Below, piece by piece: positions 25,201 through 32,662 of a stretch of 64,000 nucleotides of DNA (the stretch's first letter is position 1; each line of letters opens with the position of its first letter). The stretch is from Candidatus Gastranaerophilales bacterium (GTDB lineage: Bacteria; Cyanobacteriota; Vampirovibrionia; Gastranaerophilales; Gastranaerophilaceae), in contig CALVEM010000007.1 of the NCBI GenBank assembly GCA_944326605.1, positions 47,310 through 111,309 on the forward strand, in the 5' to 3' direction. Under the pieces are notes generated by a model. The model had not been told where the DNA came from. It did no database searches and saw only the letters and a list, made by a program, of their open reading frames with translations. The translations under genes were made by a program, and so were the position numbers.

Positions 25201-26149
25201 TAGAAAGAAGCTCTTTAATTTTAAATATAGCGCTATCAATCATTGCAGCACGTTTAGACGGCGATTTAAAAGAAAAATTTTCAAGTGTATTTGTATTTCC
25301 TTCATTAATATTTGAAAAAAGCATTGCGGCATCATTTGAAAGTTTATTATCAGAATTTATTTTTTCAGCTTTTTGTTTAAACAATTCTTCAAATTTCCAT
25401 ACCGCAGTTTTATCGGCACTAAGATATCCTGATCTGCTTGCGCCCTTTTCATCAAACGCTATAAAAACATCTTTAAGCTGGGGGGCTAAATATTTGATAA
25501 AGTCAAAGCATACAGGAGTAATTTCATCTCCGTCATCCAGTATAAGATATTTGATTTTTTTAAAGTAGTCGGTGTTTTTATAAATATAGTTAAACACCAG
25601 AGTTTGTCTCAGGTAATCAAAATCTCTCAGCGAAAGTGTTTTTGAAAGCAGCTTTTTTAATGCTTTTTGTGCGTCATCCGCAAAACTTTCTCCAAGAACT
25701 CTTGATCTCCACTCAACTTCCTCATCAGTTAAGTTGTTTTGTACAATAAGTGAATATCTTCTGAAAATTTGATGCAGAAGTGATTTTTTTGAGTTGTACC
25801 CTTTAAAAGGGATTTCTTTTAAAATATCTTTAAGTAAAAATTGGGAAACTTCCAATCCGGCCATGTTAGGCAAAATTGTCGGGTTATTGAAAGGATTAAT
25901 ATTTTCAACAAATGCCCAGTTATCGTTTATTGTGTTATATACAAGTGAAAAGAATGAATGCACATTTAATTTTTCTATGTAATCAATGTCAAGCAGTTCA
26001 AGAGTTTTATTTATGAAGTTTTGTTTAAGATTTGAATTTTGTACAAGCACAAGAATTTCAGATGAATTAATGCCCGAATTTAAAAGTTTGGCATAGTTTC
26101 TTATCAGTAGATTAGTCTTATTTGTTGATATATCGCCCGAAATTAACAT
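22253..26149 (-). CDS. Double UvrD/PcrA-like helicase, N-terminal module degenerate
   Basis: 1298 residues. The C-terminal ~660 residues form an SF1A helicase: AISAVPGAGKTT (Walker A), IIEDEAQDSSS (motif II), VQVMTMHKSKGDEFDYVF (motif V) and LLYVAITRAKKYLY (motif VI). The N-terminal half (starting MLISGDISTNKTNLLIRNYAKLL) has a second helicase-like architecture with a weakened Walker A, so it is probably an inactive paralogous module, as in AddB/RecC-type subunits. With the overlapping RecB-like nuclease this resembles an AddAB-type DNA-end processing machine packed differently. A short dispersed repeat is inserted in frame just before the C-terminal helicase (24261-24292). Confidence 0.85.
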   Translation of the reverse strand: MLISGDISTNKTNLLIRNYAKLLNSGINSSEILVLVQNSNLKQNFINKTLELLDIDYIEKLNVHSFFSLVYNTINDNWAFVENINPFNNPTILPNMAGLEVSQFLLKDILKEIPFKGYNSKKSLLHQIFRRYSLIVQNNLTDEEVEWRSRVLGESFADDAQKALKKLLSKTLSLRDFDYLRQTLVFNYIYKNTDYFKKIKYLILDDGDEITPVCFDFIKYLAPQLKDVFIAFDEKGASRSGYLSADKTAVWKFEELFKQKAEKINSDNKLSNDAAMLFSNINEGNTNTLENFSFKSPSKRAAMIDSAIFKIKELLSKNTKPSDISIITPIVDDMLKFSLKENLHTGLIFLSGSEKLIQNRLVKSVLTILKIHSGIKISEFELRIVLSEFLGIPVKYCKDILENFETTSELISFEFLLEEYTTKYNKFKNFIENLKTDNSKLSEKVYLIFNEFAELYGTNPVELNKFNFFMKQLQDFENVLGNDLKNRQEEIINQIENSIIAENPYTSLEISENDLIISTPQKIIDNQVKTKYQFWLDISSDEWVKSDTGPLYNAWVFQRGWAKDEYTIEDNIRLSKDKTARILRKLTLCASEYIFTYSSLFDGNGIENFGGIEEYIKVQEILKQVHNDDKHFNITPREDQKPVLDYKQGQMAISAVPGAGKTTILLALILKLLEKGINPENIFVMTYMESAARNFRDRIKNIRQNSTQLPNISTIHGLALRILKENGNFERLGLSSDFEICDDTQRTRIIREISNKLKLKKTETDEFDRGISVFKISGCYASSRITSEQNFKEKSNDKKINKFLEFFNEYQRILKEANLIDYDDMLTSSVKLLEDNPDILTYYQDICRYIIEDEAQDSSSIQQKLINLLSGKHKNLIRCGDINQAITTTFSNADVGGFRKFIKESTAVSMDCSQRCTKDVWTLANNLVKWADTQEETKNAFFEIFMHPVEGKNPVSENALHSIIFEKPLEERNYILKEIKTALKKDPKCTIGILLRNNYQVAQWMNFINNSGLKTITRSESLEQKSIFKTIFAIMQMLLHPFDNDIIADNYEILAEAGFYKQRLALEIRSFEKPFIQTNCDDIDNPYLAQFYWDLTYWLSFPHLTADELAIKIGLHYFSSEIEKSNVYLISTLIKRLSLNYKDFPTLVERLGELAKKPSLSGFKFFSEEEESNKDYIAGKVQVMTMHKSKGDEFDYVFIPEMSEKNLTLDFNQIKLKNSDFMENLKRLNPDYKPKTEFDMKQELVSENLRLLYVAITRAKKYLYFTTSRKVKSFEKIVEQEPNLIFTDILDCTEVYDE
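24261..24292 (-). repeat. Palindromic repeat inside the helicase reading frame
   Basis: Minus strand GAGATTCTGAAACAAGTTCA followed by TAATGACG, a copy of the dispersed CTGAAACAAGTTCAGGATGAC family. It is translated EILKQVHNDD, the same frame as KILKQVQDD at 11806-11830 and EILKRVQDD at 31882-31910. Confidence 0.75.
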
Positions 26150-26305
26150 TCATACTCCTTATAAAAATAATTGTAACATGAACAATAAAAAAATTATTTT
26201 GTCCTCATCCTAATGAACTATTGCTTTTTTTCAAACATTCTACTATTATATAAGCATAAACGGAGATGTAAGATACACAAAAAAGTAAATGCATGGAGGT
26301 TAAGT

Positions 26306-26512
26306 ATGCAAGAATTACAAGAACAAATCGGACAATCAGCAGGTCAAATCTACAATTATTTAAACAACAACGGAGAATGCTCATTCTCTAAAATGAAAAA
26401 AGAATTAGATCTTAAAGGCAACTTTGCAGATTTAGGTCTTGGCTGGTTAGCTAGAGAAGACAAAGTTGAAATTTCTAAAAAAGGAACTTCAGTAAGCGTA
26501 AGACTTAAATAG
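26306..26512 (+). CDS. Small winged-helix protein (DUF2582-like)
   Basis: 68 residues from ATG 26306, with GGAGGT ideally placed upstream; the frame is open from 26213 but has no other good start. IGQSAGQIYNYLNNNGECS, then LGLGWLAREDKVEISKKG, fits the DUF2582 winged-helix family, small predicted DNA-binding proteins. Highly expressed type: strong ribosome-binding site and two terminators downstream. Role unknown; possibly a nucleoid or regulatory factor. Confidence 0.8.
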   Translation: MQELQEQIGQSAGQIYNYLNNNGECSFSKMKKELDLKGNFADLGLGWLAREDKVEISKKGTSVSVRLK

Positions 26513-26540
26513 TTTGCGATTTTACAAAAAAAGACATTTT

Positions 26541-26570
26541 AAAAAAGCTCCCTTATTTGGGAGCTTTTTT
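26541..26570 (+). terminator. Intrinsic terminator
   Basis: AAAAAAGCTCCC-TTATTT-GGGAGCTTTTTT directly after the winged-helix gene. Confidence 0.95.
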
Positions 26571-26585
26571 AATACAAATATAAAT

Positions 26586-26617
26586 AAAAAGAGCTTCTAT
26601 AAACTTAGAAGCTTTTT
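26586..26617. terminator. Second hairpin, possible terminator
   Basis: AAAAAGAGCTTCTA-TAAAC-TTAGAAGCTTTTT, 15 bases after the first terminator; symmetrical, so it could work in both directions. Confidence 0.7.
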
Positions 26618-26784
26618 AAAATTTTAGTGATTTCTCGTGTAAAAGGTTAGTAGGTAGAAAGTGTAGTAGGTAGTGTGAAAATTTATTAATTCGCTTTTGT
26701 GTTTTTGTTTATTTCTTACATATTAATAAAGTATTTCAAAAGTATATAATTGCGTAATATTATATATGTTGTAATAAAACTTTA

Positions 26785-27348
26785 CATAATAAATATTATC
26801 GGAAGTGAATAAGTAAATAGGTTAATAAGCGAATAAGTCATTACGGTGTGCTTTAGCGCACGAATAAATTATTCTCTCGCCCCTTTGGGATGGAGTAAGG
26901 AGAGGGTTTATTTTTTAAGCGGGAACTGTGCGTCCCCACACCCCGCACCAAATATTCTTTTTCTTTTTTGCGATGAAAAGAAAAAGAATATTGGATAAGA
27001 AAAAGAAACACGCTAACCGTTTAATCTGCACTAAATTCAACCTGAGCGGATGAACTCGCTGTATATTTGTCATGCTGAACTTGTTTCAGCATCTCTTTAC
27101 CGCTCAAACAGCATCCGCTTTGCTGCTGTTTCATTAAGTGCAGATTATTGAAATGTTACGTGTGCTTTGCACACAAGAAAAAACTATCCTCTTGCCTTCC
27201 TGACCTCTGTTTACTACTATAAGCCCCTCTCTCTAACTCTCTCCCCAAAGGGGCGAGAGAATAATTTTTTTCGTGCGCTTCGCGCACCGTAATGACTTAT
27301 TCGCTTATTAACCTATTTACTTATTCACTTCCGATATTATTTATCATG
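26785..27348. repeat. Composite non-coding element A with long terminal inverted repeats
   Basis: Outer arms 26785-26862 and 27272-27348 are inverted copies; 26797-26848 is a perfect 52-base match. Inside lie a second inverted pair (ATTATTCTCTCGCCCCTTTG and its complement), a core at 26919-27152 that recurs in inverted orientation in element B (60713-60947), a stem built on AATATTCTTTTTCTTTT/AAAAGAAAAAGAATATT, and a CTGAAC/GTTCAG palindrome (about 27068-27098). No ORF of note. The right arm ends about 30 bases before the coaD start. Confidence 0.9.
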
Positions 27349-27379
27349 TTTGTTTTATAATAAAGAAAAAGGAATATAT

Positions 27380-27859
27380 ATGAAAATAGCGATTTATCCG
27401 GGGAGTTTTGACCCCGTGACAAAAGGACATCTGGATATTTTAAAAACAGCAGCCGGAATTTTCGATAAGGTTATTATTGCTGTTGCAAGAAATTCTGAAA
27501 AACATGGTTTTTTACCGGTTGATGTCAGAGTTGAACTTATTAAAGAAAGTGTTAAAGATTTACCTAATGTCGAGGTGGATTTTTTTGAGGGGCTTACAAT
27601 AAATTATGCCCGCCAAAAAGGTGCAACTGTTTTAATCAGAGGCTTGCGCGCCGTATCAGATTTTGAATACGAAATGCAGCTTTCTCAGGCAAACAGTGCT
27701 CTGGCGGATGAGGTAAAAACTGTGTTTCTTACAACTAAACCGAAATATAACTTTATTTCTTCAAGCACTATTAAAGAAATTTTTCTTAATAACGGCGACA
27801 TTTCAAAATTTGTGCCTGAGCCGGTTAACGATTATTTAAAAAATAATTATAAATGTTAA
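27380..27859 (+). CDS. coaD: Phosphopantetheine adenylyltransferase
   Basis: 159 residues from ATG 27380, following AAAAAGGA; an upstream in-frame start at 27350 would fall at the edge of element A. Motifs: IYPGSFDPVTKGHLDIL (nucleotide binding), RGLRAVSDFEYEMQL and FISSSTIKEI. CoaD catalyses the fourth step of CoA synthesis, adenylating 4'-phosphopantetheine. The promoter must lie inside or very close to element A's right arm. Confidence 0.98.
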   Translation: MKIAIYPGSFDPVTKGHLDILKTAAGIFDKVIIAVARNSEKHGFLPVDVRVELIKESVKDLPNVEVDFFEGLTINYARQKGATVLIRGLRAVSDFEYEMQLSQANSALADEVKTVFLTTKPKYNFISSSTIKEIFLNNGDISKFVPEPVNDYLKNNYKC

Positions 27860-27943
27860 AATATTTAGCTGTGTAATGATAAAGTATTTGACAATTAATA
27901 TACGCTTATGTAGAATATAATTATATTTAAGAAAGGTATATGT

Positions 27944-28558
27944 GTGACAACAATGCAGCAAAATGGTGTATATGACTTATTAAAAATGTTAGAGATTTCT
28001 TTGGAGGAAGGTTTTCCTATTGTTCCGAGAAAATTTACCGTTGTAAAAACCAAAGAAATTGAAACTTTAATAGATAGAATTTATGCTTCTTTACCGGTTG
28101 AGGTTCAGGAAGCCAGAGCATTTTTAAGACGCAGAGACGAATTACAGCTTGAAGCCCAGCAGAAAGCTGAAAAGATTGTGAAAGATGCTCAAATGGAAGC
28201 TGACAGGAAATTATCTGAAGCTGATTTTATAAAAGCTCTGGAACGTGAAGGTATAAGAATTAGAACTCAGGTTCAGGAAGAATGCGAAGAAATTAAACGT
28301 AAAGCACTGGAAGAGGCTGATAATATCAGGGCTCAGGCAACCGAAGATGCCATGAAAACAAAAGAAGGCGCTGAACTTTATGCTGAACAGGTTTTAACAA
28401 ATCTTGAAAAGAATTTGACCCAGCAGCAGCAAATCGTTAAAAACGGTCAGGTTTATATGGAGAAACTTCGCTCAGAATCTTTCAGAAGTTATGATATGCC
28501 TTCTCCGTATTCATCAGAAAGAGTTCCGGCAGGTTCTTCCGATTTTACAATAAATTAA
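27944..28558 (+). CDS. Coiled-coil protein, ATP synthase b-subunit-like helix
   Basis: 204 residues from GTG 27944 (GAAAGGT seven bases before); ATG 27953 is possible. A globular N-terminus (KMLEISLEEGFPIVPRKFTVV) leads into a long charged helix from about 55 to 165 with repeated EAQQKAEKIVKDAQMEADRK-type heptads, then a Ser/Pro-rich tail. No membrane segment, so it is not a true F0 b subunit even if database names suggest that. Similar coaD-linked coiled-coil proteins occur in cyanobacterial relatives (from memory). A structural or cell-division-related role is possible. Confidence 0.6.
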   Translation: MTTMQQNGVYDLLKMLEISLEEGFPIVPRKFTVVKTKEIETLIDRIYASLPVEVQEARAFLRRRDELQLEAQQKAEKIVKDAQMEADRKLSEADFIKALEREGIRIRTQVQEECEEIKRKALEEADNIRAQATEDAMKTKEGAELYAEQVLTNLEKNLTQQQQIVKNGQVYMEKLRSESFRSYDMPSPYSSERVPAGSSDFTIN

Positions 28559-28577
28559 AATAAAGTTTAAAATCCGT

Positions 28578-28610
28578 AAAAACAACCGGTTGGATTAGCC
28601 GGTTGTTTTT
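28578..28610 (+). terminator. Intrinsic terminator
   Basis: AAAAACAACCGG-TTGGATTAG-CCGGTTGTTTTT. Confidence 0.95.
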
Positions 28611-28799
28611 ATTATATTAGCTTATTGTTTGTTTACAAAACGTTTGCAATTTATTTTGTTTGTTTTATTATGTAATCATAAGCCGATTAAATTAGAATGT
28701 GAGTTATATCACATTCTTTTTTAAAGCGAAACAGGGACAAAAATAGATTAAATTGTCCGGATAAATTTAAGTTTAATAAATTGAAAAGGAAATAAAACA

Positions 28800-28967
28800 A
28801 TGGGTATCAAAGGAAAAAATGACAGAATGGTAGTTCTTGCTTGCGAAGACTGCAAAGAAAGAAACTATACAACAACAAAAAACAAAAAGAATATTAAAGA
28901 AAGATTAGAGTTGAGCAAATACTGCCCGACTTGCAAAAAACACACCAACCACAAGGAAACAAAATAA
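28800..28967 (+). CDS. rpmG: 50S ribosomal protein L33
   Basis: 55 residues: [18 protein letters not shown], then [11 protein letters not shown] and [15 protein letters not shown]. It has the two CxxC pairs of the zinc-binding form of L33, and the ACAACAAA-rich sequence is typical. AAAAGGA precedes the ATG. The order rpmG, tRNA-Trp, secE, nusG, rplK, rplA is the widespread bacterial arrangement. Confidence 0.96.
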   Translation: MGIKGKNDRMVVLACEDCKERNYTTTKNKKNIKERLELSKYCPTCKKHTNHKETK

Positions 28968-29047
28968 CGGAAGTTCGGATGTCAAGAGGTCAGGAGGTCA
29001 AGTTATATAAGCCTGTCTTCTTGCCTTCTGTCAGCCGAATCTCTGAC

Positions 29048-29121
29048 TTGCGTCCTTAGTTCAGTTGGTAGAACGTCGGTCTCCAAAACCGGATGTCGAG
29101 GGTTCGAGTCCTTCAGGGCGC
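29048..29121 (+). tRNA. tRNA-Trp (CCA)
   Basis: Acceptor GCGTCCT pairs with AGGGCGC (one G-T pair); D-arm TTCAGTTGGTAGAA, anticodon stem CGGTC/AACCG-type around loop CTCCAAA (anticodon CCA), T-arm GAGGGTTCGAGTCCTTC. CCA end not encoded. Located between rpmG and secE as in many bacteria. Confidence 0.96.
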
Positions 29122-29151
29122 GATTTATAAAGTTATAAGGAAACAAAAAAT

Positions 29152-29376
29152 ATGATAGGTTCAGAAAATTCAACACCGGCATGGTTAGAAAGTACAACAA
29201 ATTCAGTCAGAACATACTTCAGAGGCGTAAGAACCGAGTGGGGTAAAATAAGCTGGCCTGAAAAACGTCAGGTTGTTACCGAAACTGTTTTTGTTATTGC
29301 TATCGTCTTTGTTTTCACTGTTGCAGTATATTTGATGGATGTAATTTTTAAAGGTTTGCTTGGATTAATCAAATAG
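29152..29376 (+). CDS. secE: Preprotein translocase subunit SecE
   Basis: 74 residues, the short single-span form. TYFRGVRTEWGKISWPEKRQV is the conserved amphipathic segment with the SecE W-P motif, followed by one membrane span (about residues 42-66). SecE clamps SecY in the export channel. It follows tRNA-Trp by 30 bases and precedes nusG by 28. Confidence 0.96.
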   Translation: MIGSENSTPAWLESTTNSVRTYFRGVRTEWGKISWPEKRQVVTETVFVIAIVFVFTVAVYLMDVIFKGLLGLIK

Positions 29377-29404
29377 TCCGGTTTACAAAACATAAAGGTG
29401 GCTT

Positions 29405-30043
29405 ATGACTAAAAAAGAAAAATCAATGGAAGAACAGCTTAATGAAGATAAAGCTCAAGAAGCTTTAGAAGCTAAAGCAAAAGAAGAAGCAGAAGCTGAG
29501 AAAAAAGAAGCTAAGAAAAATCAAAAACGCTGGTACATTGTTCATACATATTCAGGGTATGAAAATAAAGTAAAAGTAAACCTTGAAAAACGTATTGAAT
29601 ATATGAATATGGGCGATAAAATATTCAGAATAGAAGTTCCTCAAAAAACCGTTACCCAGATGAAAGGCGGTAAAAAACAGGAACGTGAAGAAAAAATATT
29701 CCCGGGCTATGTTCTTGTTGAAATGATTATGGATGAGGACAGCTGGTATGTTGTAAGACACACATCAGGTGTTACAAAATTTGTAGGTTCTGCAAAAAAA
29801 CCGATACCTGCACGTGACAGCGAAATTAAAAAGATTATTAATCGCTCATCTTCAACTTCTCAAAAAATTGAACTTGATGTTAAAGCAGGTGACAAGGTTA
29901 GAATTGTATCAGGACCGTTTGCAGACTTTATTGCAGATATTATTGAGGTTTATCCTGATAAATCGAAACTTCGTGCAAATGTTTCAATCTTCGGCCGTGA
30001 AACGCCTGTAGAATTAGAATATAAGCAAATTAACAAATTATAA
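29405..30043 (+). CDS. nusG: Transcription termination/antitermination protein NusG
   Basis: 212 residues with a charged, Glu/Lys-rich N-terminal extension of about 40 residues before the NGN domain (RWYIVHTYSGYENKVKVNL). FPGYVLVEM, WYVVRHTSGVTKFVG and the C-terminal KOW motif (KAGDKVRIVSGPFADF) are typical. NusG binds RNA polymerase and links it to Rho or the ribosome. AAAGGTGG precedes the ATG. Confidence 0.97.
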   Translation: MTKKEKSMEEQLNEDKAQEALEAKAKEEAEAEKKEAKKNQKRWYIVHTYSGYENKVKVNLEKRIEYMNMGDKIFRIEVPQKTVTQMKGGKKQEREEKIFPGYVLVEMIMDEDSWYVVRHTSGVTKFVGSAKKPIPARDSEIKKIINRSSSTSQKIELDVKAGDKVRIVSGPFADFIADIIEVYPDKSKLRANVSIFGRETPVELEYKQINKL

Positions 30044-30177
30044 TAAGGTTGTTAACTGCAAAGCAGTTAGACCGTTAATATGGCAGCCGGAGAAATTCCG
30101 GTAATAAGTACAAATAAGTGTGGAAGGACCCTCCGAAAAAGCCGCGGAGACCGTTAGTACCACAAAAGGAGAACAAA
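30044..30177 (+). promoter_or_regulatory. Structured leader before rplK
   Basis: Two hairpins: TAACTGC-AAA-GCAGTTA (30053-30069) and CCGGA-GAAAT-TCCGG (30087-30101), then a longer G/C-rich stretch and AAAAGGAG before rplK. It may be part of L1- or L11-type feedback control, but I cannot name a family. Confidence 0.45.
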
Positions 30178-30606
30178 ATGGCAAAAAAAGTAGTAGGAAA
30201 AATCAAGCTTCAAATTGAAGCAGGTAAAGCAAATCCGTCACCGCCGGTAGGACCTGCATTAGGTCAGCACGGTGTGAACATTATGGATTTCTGTAAGCAA
30301 TTTAATGCTAAAACAGAATCTCAGGCTGGATACATTATTCCGGTTGTAATTGATGTTTACGAAGACAGAAGTTTTTCTTTCATCGTAAAATCACCTCCGG
30401 CACCTGTACTTATTAAGAAAGCTTTAAACCTTCCAAAAGGATCAGCTGTTCCTAATAAGGATAAAGTTGGTGAAATTACTCAAGCTCAGCTTGAAGAAAT
30501 CGCTAAAATTAAAATGAATGACTTGAATGCAACATCTATGGAAGCTGCTGTGAACATGATTAAAGGTTCTTGCAGAGCTATGGGTGTTACAGTAAAAGAA
30601 GGTTAG
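30178..30606 (+). CDS. rplK: 50S ribosomal protein L11
   Basis: 142 residues from ATG 30178. [39 protein letters not shown] and a C-terminal [20 protein letters not shown] are diagnostic. L11 binds the GTPase centre of 23S rRNA. The frame is open upstream to 30118 but the AAAAGGAG site fixes the start. rplA follows after 89 bases that include one dispersed palindromic repeat. Confidence 0.98.
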   Translation: MAKKVVGKIKLQIEAGKANPSPPVGPALGQHGVNIMDFCKQFNAKTESQAGYIIPVVIDVYEDRSFSFIVKSPPAPVLIKKALNLPKGSAVPNKDKVGEITQAQLEEIAKIKMNDLNATSMEAAVNMIKGSCRAMGVTVKEG

Positions 30607-30625
30607 ATGGAAGGAAGATTATCTC

Positions 30626-30652
30626 TGTCATCCTGAATTAAGTTCATCATGA
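30626..30652. repeat. Dispersed palindromic repeat between rplK and rplA
   Basis: TGTCATCCTGAATTAAGTTC then ATCATGAC: a degenerate member of the CTGAA...TTCAG family (complement orientation), lying inside an essential ribosomal operon. Confidence 0.65.
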
Positions 30653-30695
30653 CCGCAGATAATTTCCGCTAATACCACGAAAGGAATTTAAAATA

Positions 30696-31421
30696 ATGAG
30701 TAAATTAACTAAAAAACAAAAGAAAATGCAGGAAATGCTGGAAGGCTTTGTTCAGCCGGCTACTGCCGTTGATACAATTAAAAAATTAAAAGAAATTTCA
30801 AAAGAAGTTTCTAAATTTAACGAAACAGTTGAATGCCACATGAGATTAGGTATTGACGTTCGTCAGGCTGATCAGCAAATCAGATCAACTGTTGTATTAC
30901 CCGCAGGTTTGGGTAAAACAGTTAAAGTTTGTGTAATCGCAAAAGGTGCTAAAGCTACTGAGGCTAAAGATGCCGGAGCTGATTATGCCGGAGCTGAAGA
31001 AATTATTGATAAGATTTCAGGCGGCTGGTTTGACTTTGATACATTGATTGCAACACCTGATTGTATGGGTATGCTCGGTAAATTAGGTCGTGTTTTAGGA
31101 CCTAAAGGTTTGATGCCTAACCCGAAAACAGGAACTGTTACAATGGATGTAGCAAAAGCTGTTAAAGACGCAAAAGCAGGTAAAGTTGAATACAGAGCTG
31201 ACAAACAGGGTATGATTCACTGTCCTGTCGGCAAAATTGAATTCAGCGAAGAAGACTTGCTTAAAAACTATGCTACTTTAGCTGATGCTGTATTAAGAGC
31301 AAAACCGGCTTCTGCAAAAGGTACATTCGTTAAATCAGTTTACTTATCAACAACAATGGGACCCGGAATTAAATTAGATCCGAAAAACATTGCTGCAGAA
31401 GTTAAAGAATTGATGGCATAA
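30696..31421 (+). CDS. rplA: 50S ribosomal protein L1
   Basis: 241 residues. [39 protein letters not shown] and [17 protein letters not shown] are standard L1 motifs. L1 forms the mobile stalk at the E site and often represses its own operon. The operon ends here with a strong terminator; rplJ and rplL, which usually follow, are upstream at 19.5-20.6 kb. Confidence 0.98.
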   Translation: MSKLTKKQKKMQEMLEGFVQPATAVDTIKKLKEISKEVSKFNETVECHMRLGIDVRQADQQIRSTVVLPAGLGKTVKVCVIAKGAKATEAKDAGADYAGAEEIIDKISGGWFDFDTLIATPDCMGMLGKLGRVLGPKGLMPNPKTGTVTMDVAKAVKDAKAGKVEYRADKQGMIHCPVGKIEFSEEDLLKNYATLADAVLRAKPASAKGTFVKSVYLSTTMGPGIKLDPKNIAAEVKELMA

Positions 31422-31436
31422 GCTGATAAATATATT

Positions 31437-31468
31437 AAAAAGCCCCTCTTTTCGGAGGGGCTTTTTTT
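31437..31468 (+). terminator. rplA terminator
   Basis: AAAAAGCCCCTC-TTTTCG-GAGGGGCTTTTTTT. Confidence 0.96.
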
Positions 31469-31469
31469 A

Positions 31470-31497
31470 TTGAAAATTTTTAGAAATATGCTATACT
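31470..31497 (+). promoter_or_regulatory. Promoter of poly-G cassette 3
   Basis: TTGAAA (31470-31475), 16-base spacer, TATACT (31492-31497), starting two bases after the rplA terminator; the sequence to the ATG is nearly that of cassette 2. Confidence 0.75.
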
Positions 31498-31529
31498 AAA
31501 TAAAGTATAGTATAAGAAAGGAGTAGTAT

Positions 31530-31580
31530 ATGAAAAGATTTTTAGAATTAATTGAAGTGTTCGGGGGGGGGGCACTGTAA
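31530..31580 (+). CDS. Poly-G cassette 3: 16-residue peptide MKRFLELIEVFGGGAL
   Basis: ATG 31530 after AAGAAAGGAG, TTC, ten G, GCA CTG TAA. The same length and end as cassettes 1 and 4. In this copy the alternative frame (one more G) meets a stop TAA at 31649-31651, where cassette 1 and 4 have GAA, so a join to the downstream pilin would need a further change. Confidence 0.5.
   Translation: MKRFLELIEVFGGGAL
31563..31572 (+). repeat. Homopolymer tract G10 in cassette 3
   Basis: Ten consecutive G in the same place as in the other cassettes. Confidence 0.9.
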
Positions 31581-31910
31581 GCTCCTCCGGAGGCAAAGAC
31601 GCAGTTAGAAGCAAAGACGCCAAGAGGCAAAGATGCGAAGCCAGTATCTAAAACAATAAACTCTTCCTTCCCTTGTTAGGGAAGGATAAGAGGATGGGTA
31701 ACAATCATCAATACCCACCCCCTCCCTCCCTAATCAGGGATGGAGAAGAAAAGAATAATCCCCTCTCCCTCTGGGAGAGGGAGCAGTTGTGCGAACAACG
31801 TGAACATACAACTGCGGGAGAGGGTCACCCCTCATCCGGCACGATGTGCCACCTTCTTTCGCACAGGGGAGAATGGATAAAGGAGATCCTGAAACGAGTT
31901 CAGGATGACA
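31581..31910 (+). repeat. Mosaic of dispersed repeats between cassette 3 and pilin domain
   Basis: The same modules in the same order as at 11507-11829 (GGCAAAGA block, CCCTCTCCCTCTGGGAGAGG block, CTGAAACGAGTTCAGGATGAC unit), with an extra module at about 31826-31880 (CACCCCTCATCCGGCACGAT and onward) absent from locus 1. The module boundary differences show insertion or loss of whole repeat units. Confidence 0.8.
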
Positions 31911-32620
31911 TTAATATTTCCCTGAAACGAACTTATTCACATATTAACCTATTCACTTATTCACCTTATAAGAAAGCTGCCTTTACTCTCGCTGAAGTTC
32001 TCGTTACCCTCGGCATTATCGGCGTTGTAGCAGCTATGACCATGCCAACTCTAATAAATAATACAAAAAATGAAGAACTTAAAACAGGTTTGAAAAAGGC
32101 ATACAGCATTGCGCAGCAAGCATTAGTTATGATGAGTGCTTATGAAGGAGAAGTAAACTCTAATTACTCTGTCAGAACATTTGCTCCTTTATATTTAAAA
32201 TACTTTAATAACGCTATTTTTTGCGGTTACGGGACATCATTAAACAAACCATGTGCAAAAACCTCAGATTATAAAAATTACAATAATACATCTAATATAA
32301 ATGAAGCTTATTTGGATGATGGTCAATTTTTATTACCAGATGGAATGATTGTTTTCATACAAAATGAAAACGGAACTACTGATAGAACTAATACTCTATG
32401 TATAACCATTGATGTGAATGGCGCCAAAAGACCAAATAAATGGGGGCATGATTTGTTCACTTTTCAACTTATGAAAAATGGGAAACTTCTGCCAATGGGA
32501 CAAGAAGGAACTGATTTTTATGAAAAAGAATGTTCTGAAACTTCTACATCAAGCAGAAACGGGATAGGCTGTACGTATAAAGCACTTAATGATCCCAATT
32601 ATTTTAAATCTTTGCCATAA
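31673..32620 (+). CDS. Prepilin-like protein 3, repeat-derived leader
   Basis: 315 residues if begun at TTG 31673; the pilin part starts with AAFTLAEVLVTLGIIGVVAA, Phe at about residue 104. Residues 1-80 are translated repeats (NNPLSLWEREQLCEQ and EILKRVQDD as in pilin 1). No good ribosome-binding site lies near the pilin itself; the ATG used in pilin 1 is ATT here. C-terminal part: LPDGMIVFIQ, DVNGAKRPNKWGHDLFTF and a run of Cys. If the cassette is not read through, translation may be poor, so this copy could be silent. kdsA follows after 42 bases. Confidence 0.75.
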   Translation: MLGKDKRMGNNHQYPPPPSLIRDGEEKNNPLSLWEREQLCEQREHTTAGEGHPSSGTMCHLLSHRGEWIKEILKRVQDDINISLKRTYSHINLFTYSPYKKAAFTLAEVLVTLGIIGVVAAMTMPTLINNTKNEELKTGLKKAYSIAQQALVMMSAYEGEVNSNYSVRTFAPLYLKYFNNAIFCGYGTSLNKPCAKTSDYKNYNNTSNINEAYLDDGQFLLPDGMIVFIQNENGTTDRTNTLCITIDVNGAKRPNKWGHDLFTFQLMKNGKLLPMGQEGTDFYEKECSETSTSSRNGIGCTYKALNDPNYFKSLP

Positions 32621-32662
32621 TTCAAGCTTGAAATTAACTTTTATTTCTAATATAATCCAGTT

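Noticed and set aside
26785..27348. Insertion sequence or transposon
   Set aside because: No transposase ORF, arms not shared with element B, no clear target duplication; treated as a composite non-coding repeat.
27944..28558. ATP synthase F0 subunit b
   Set aside because: Coiled coil resembles it, but there is no membrane segment and no atp gene nearby.
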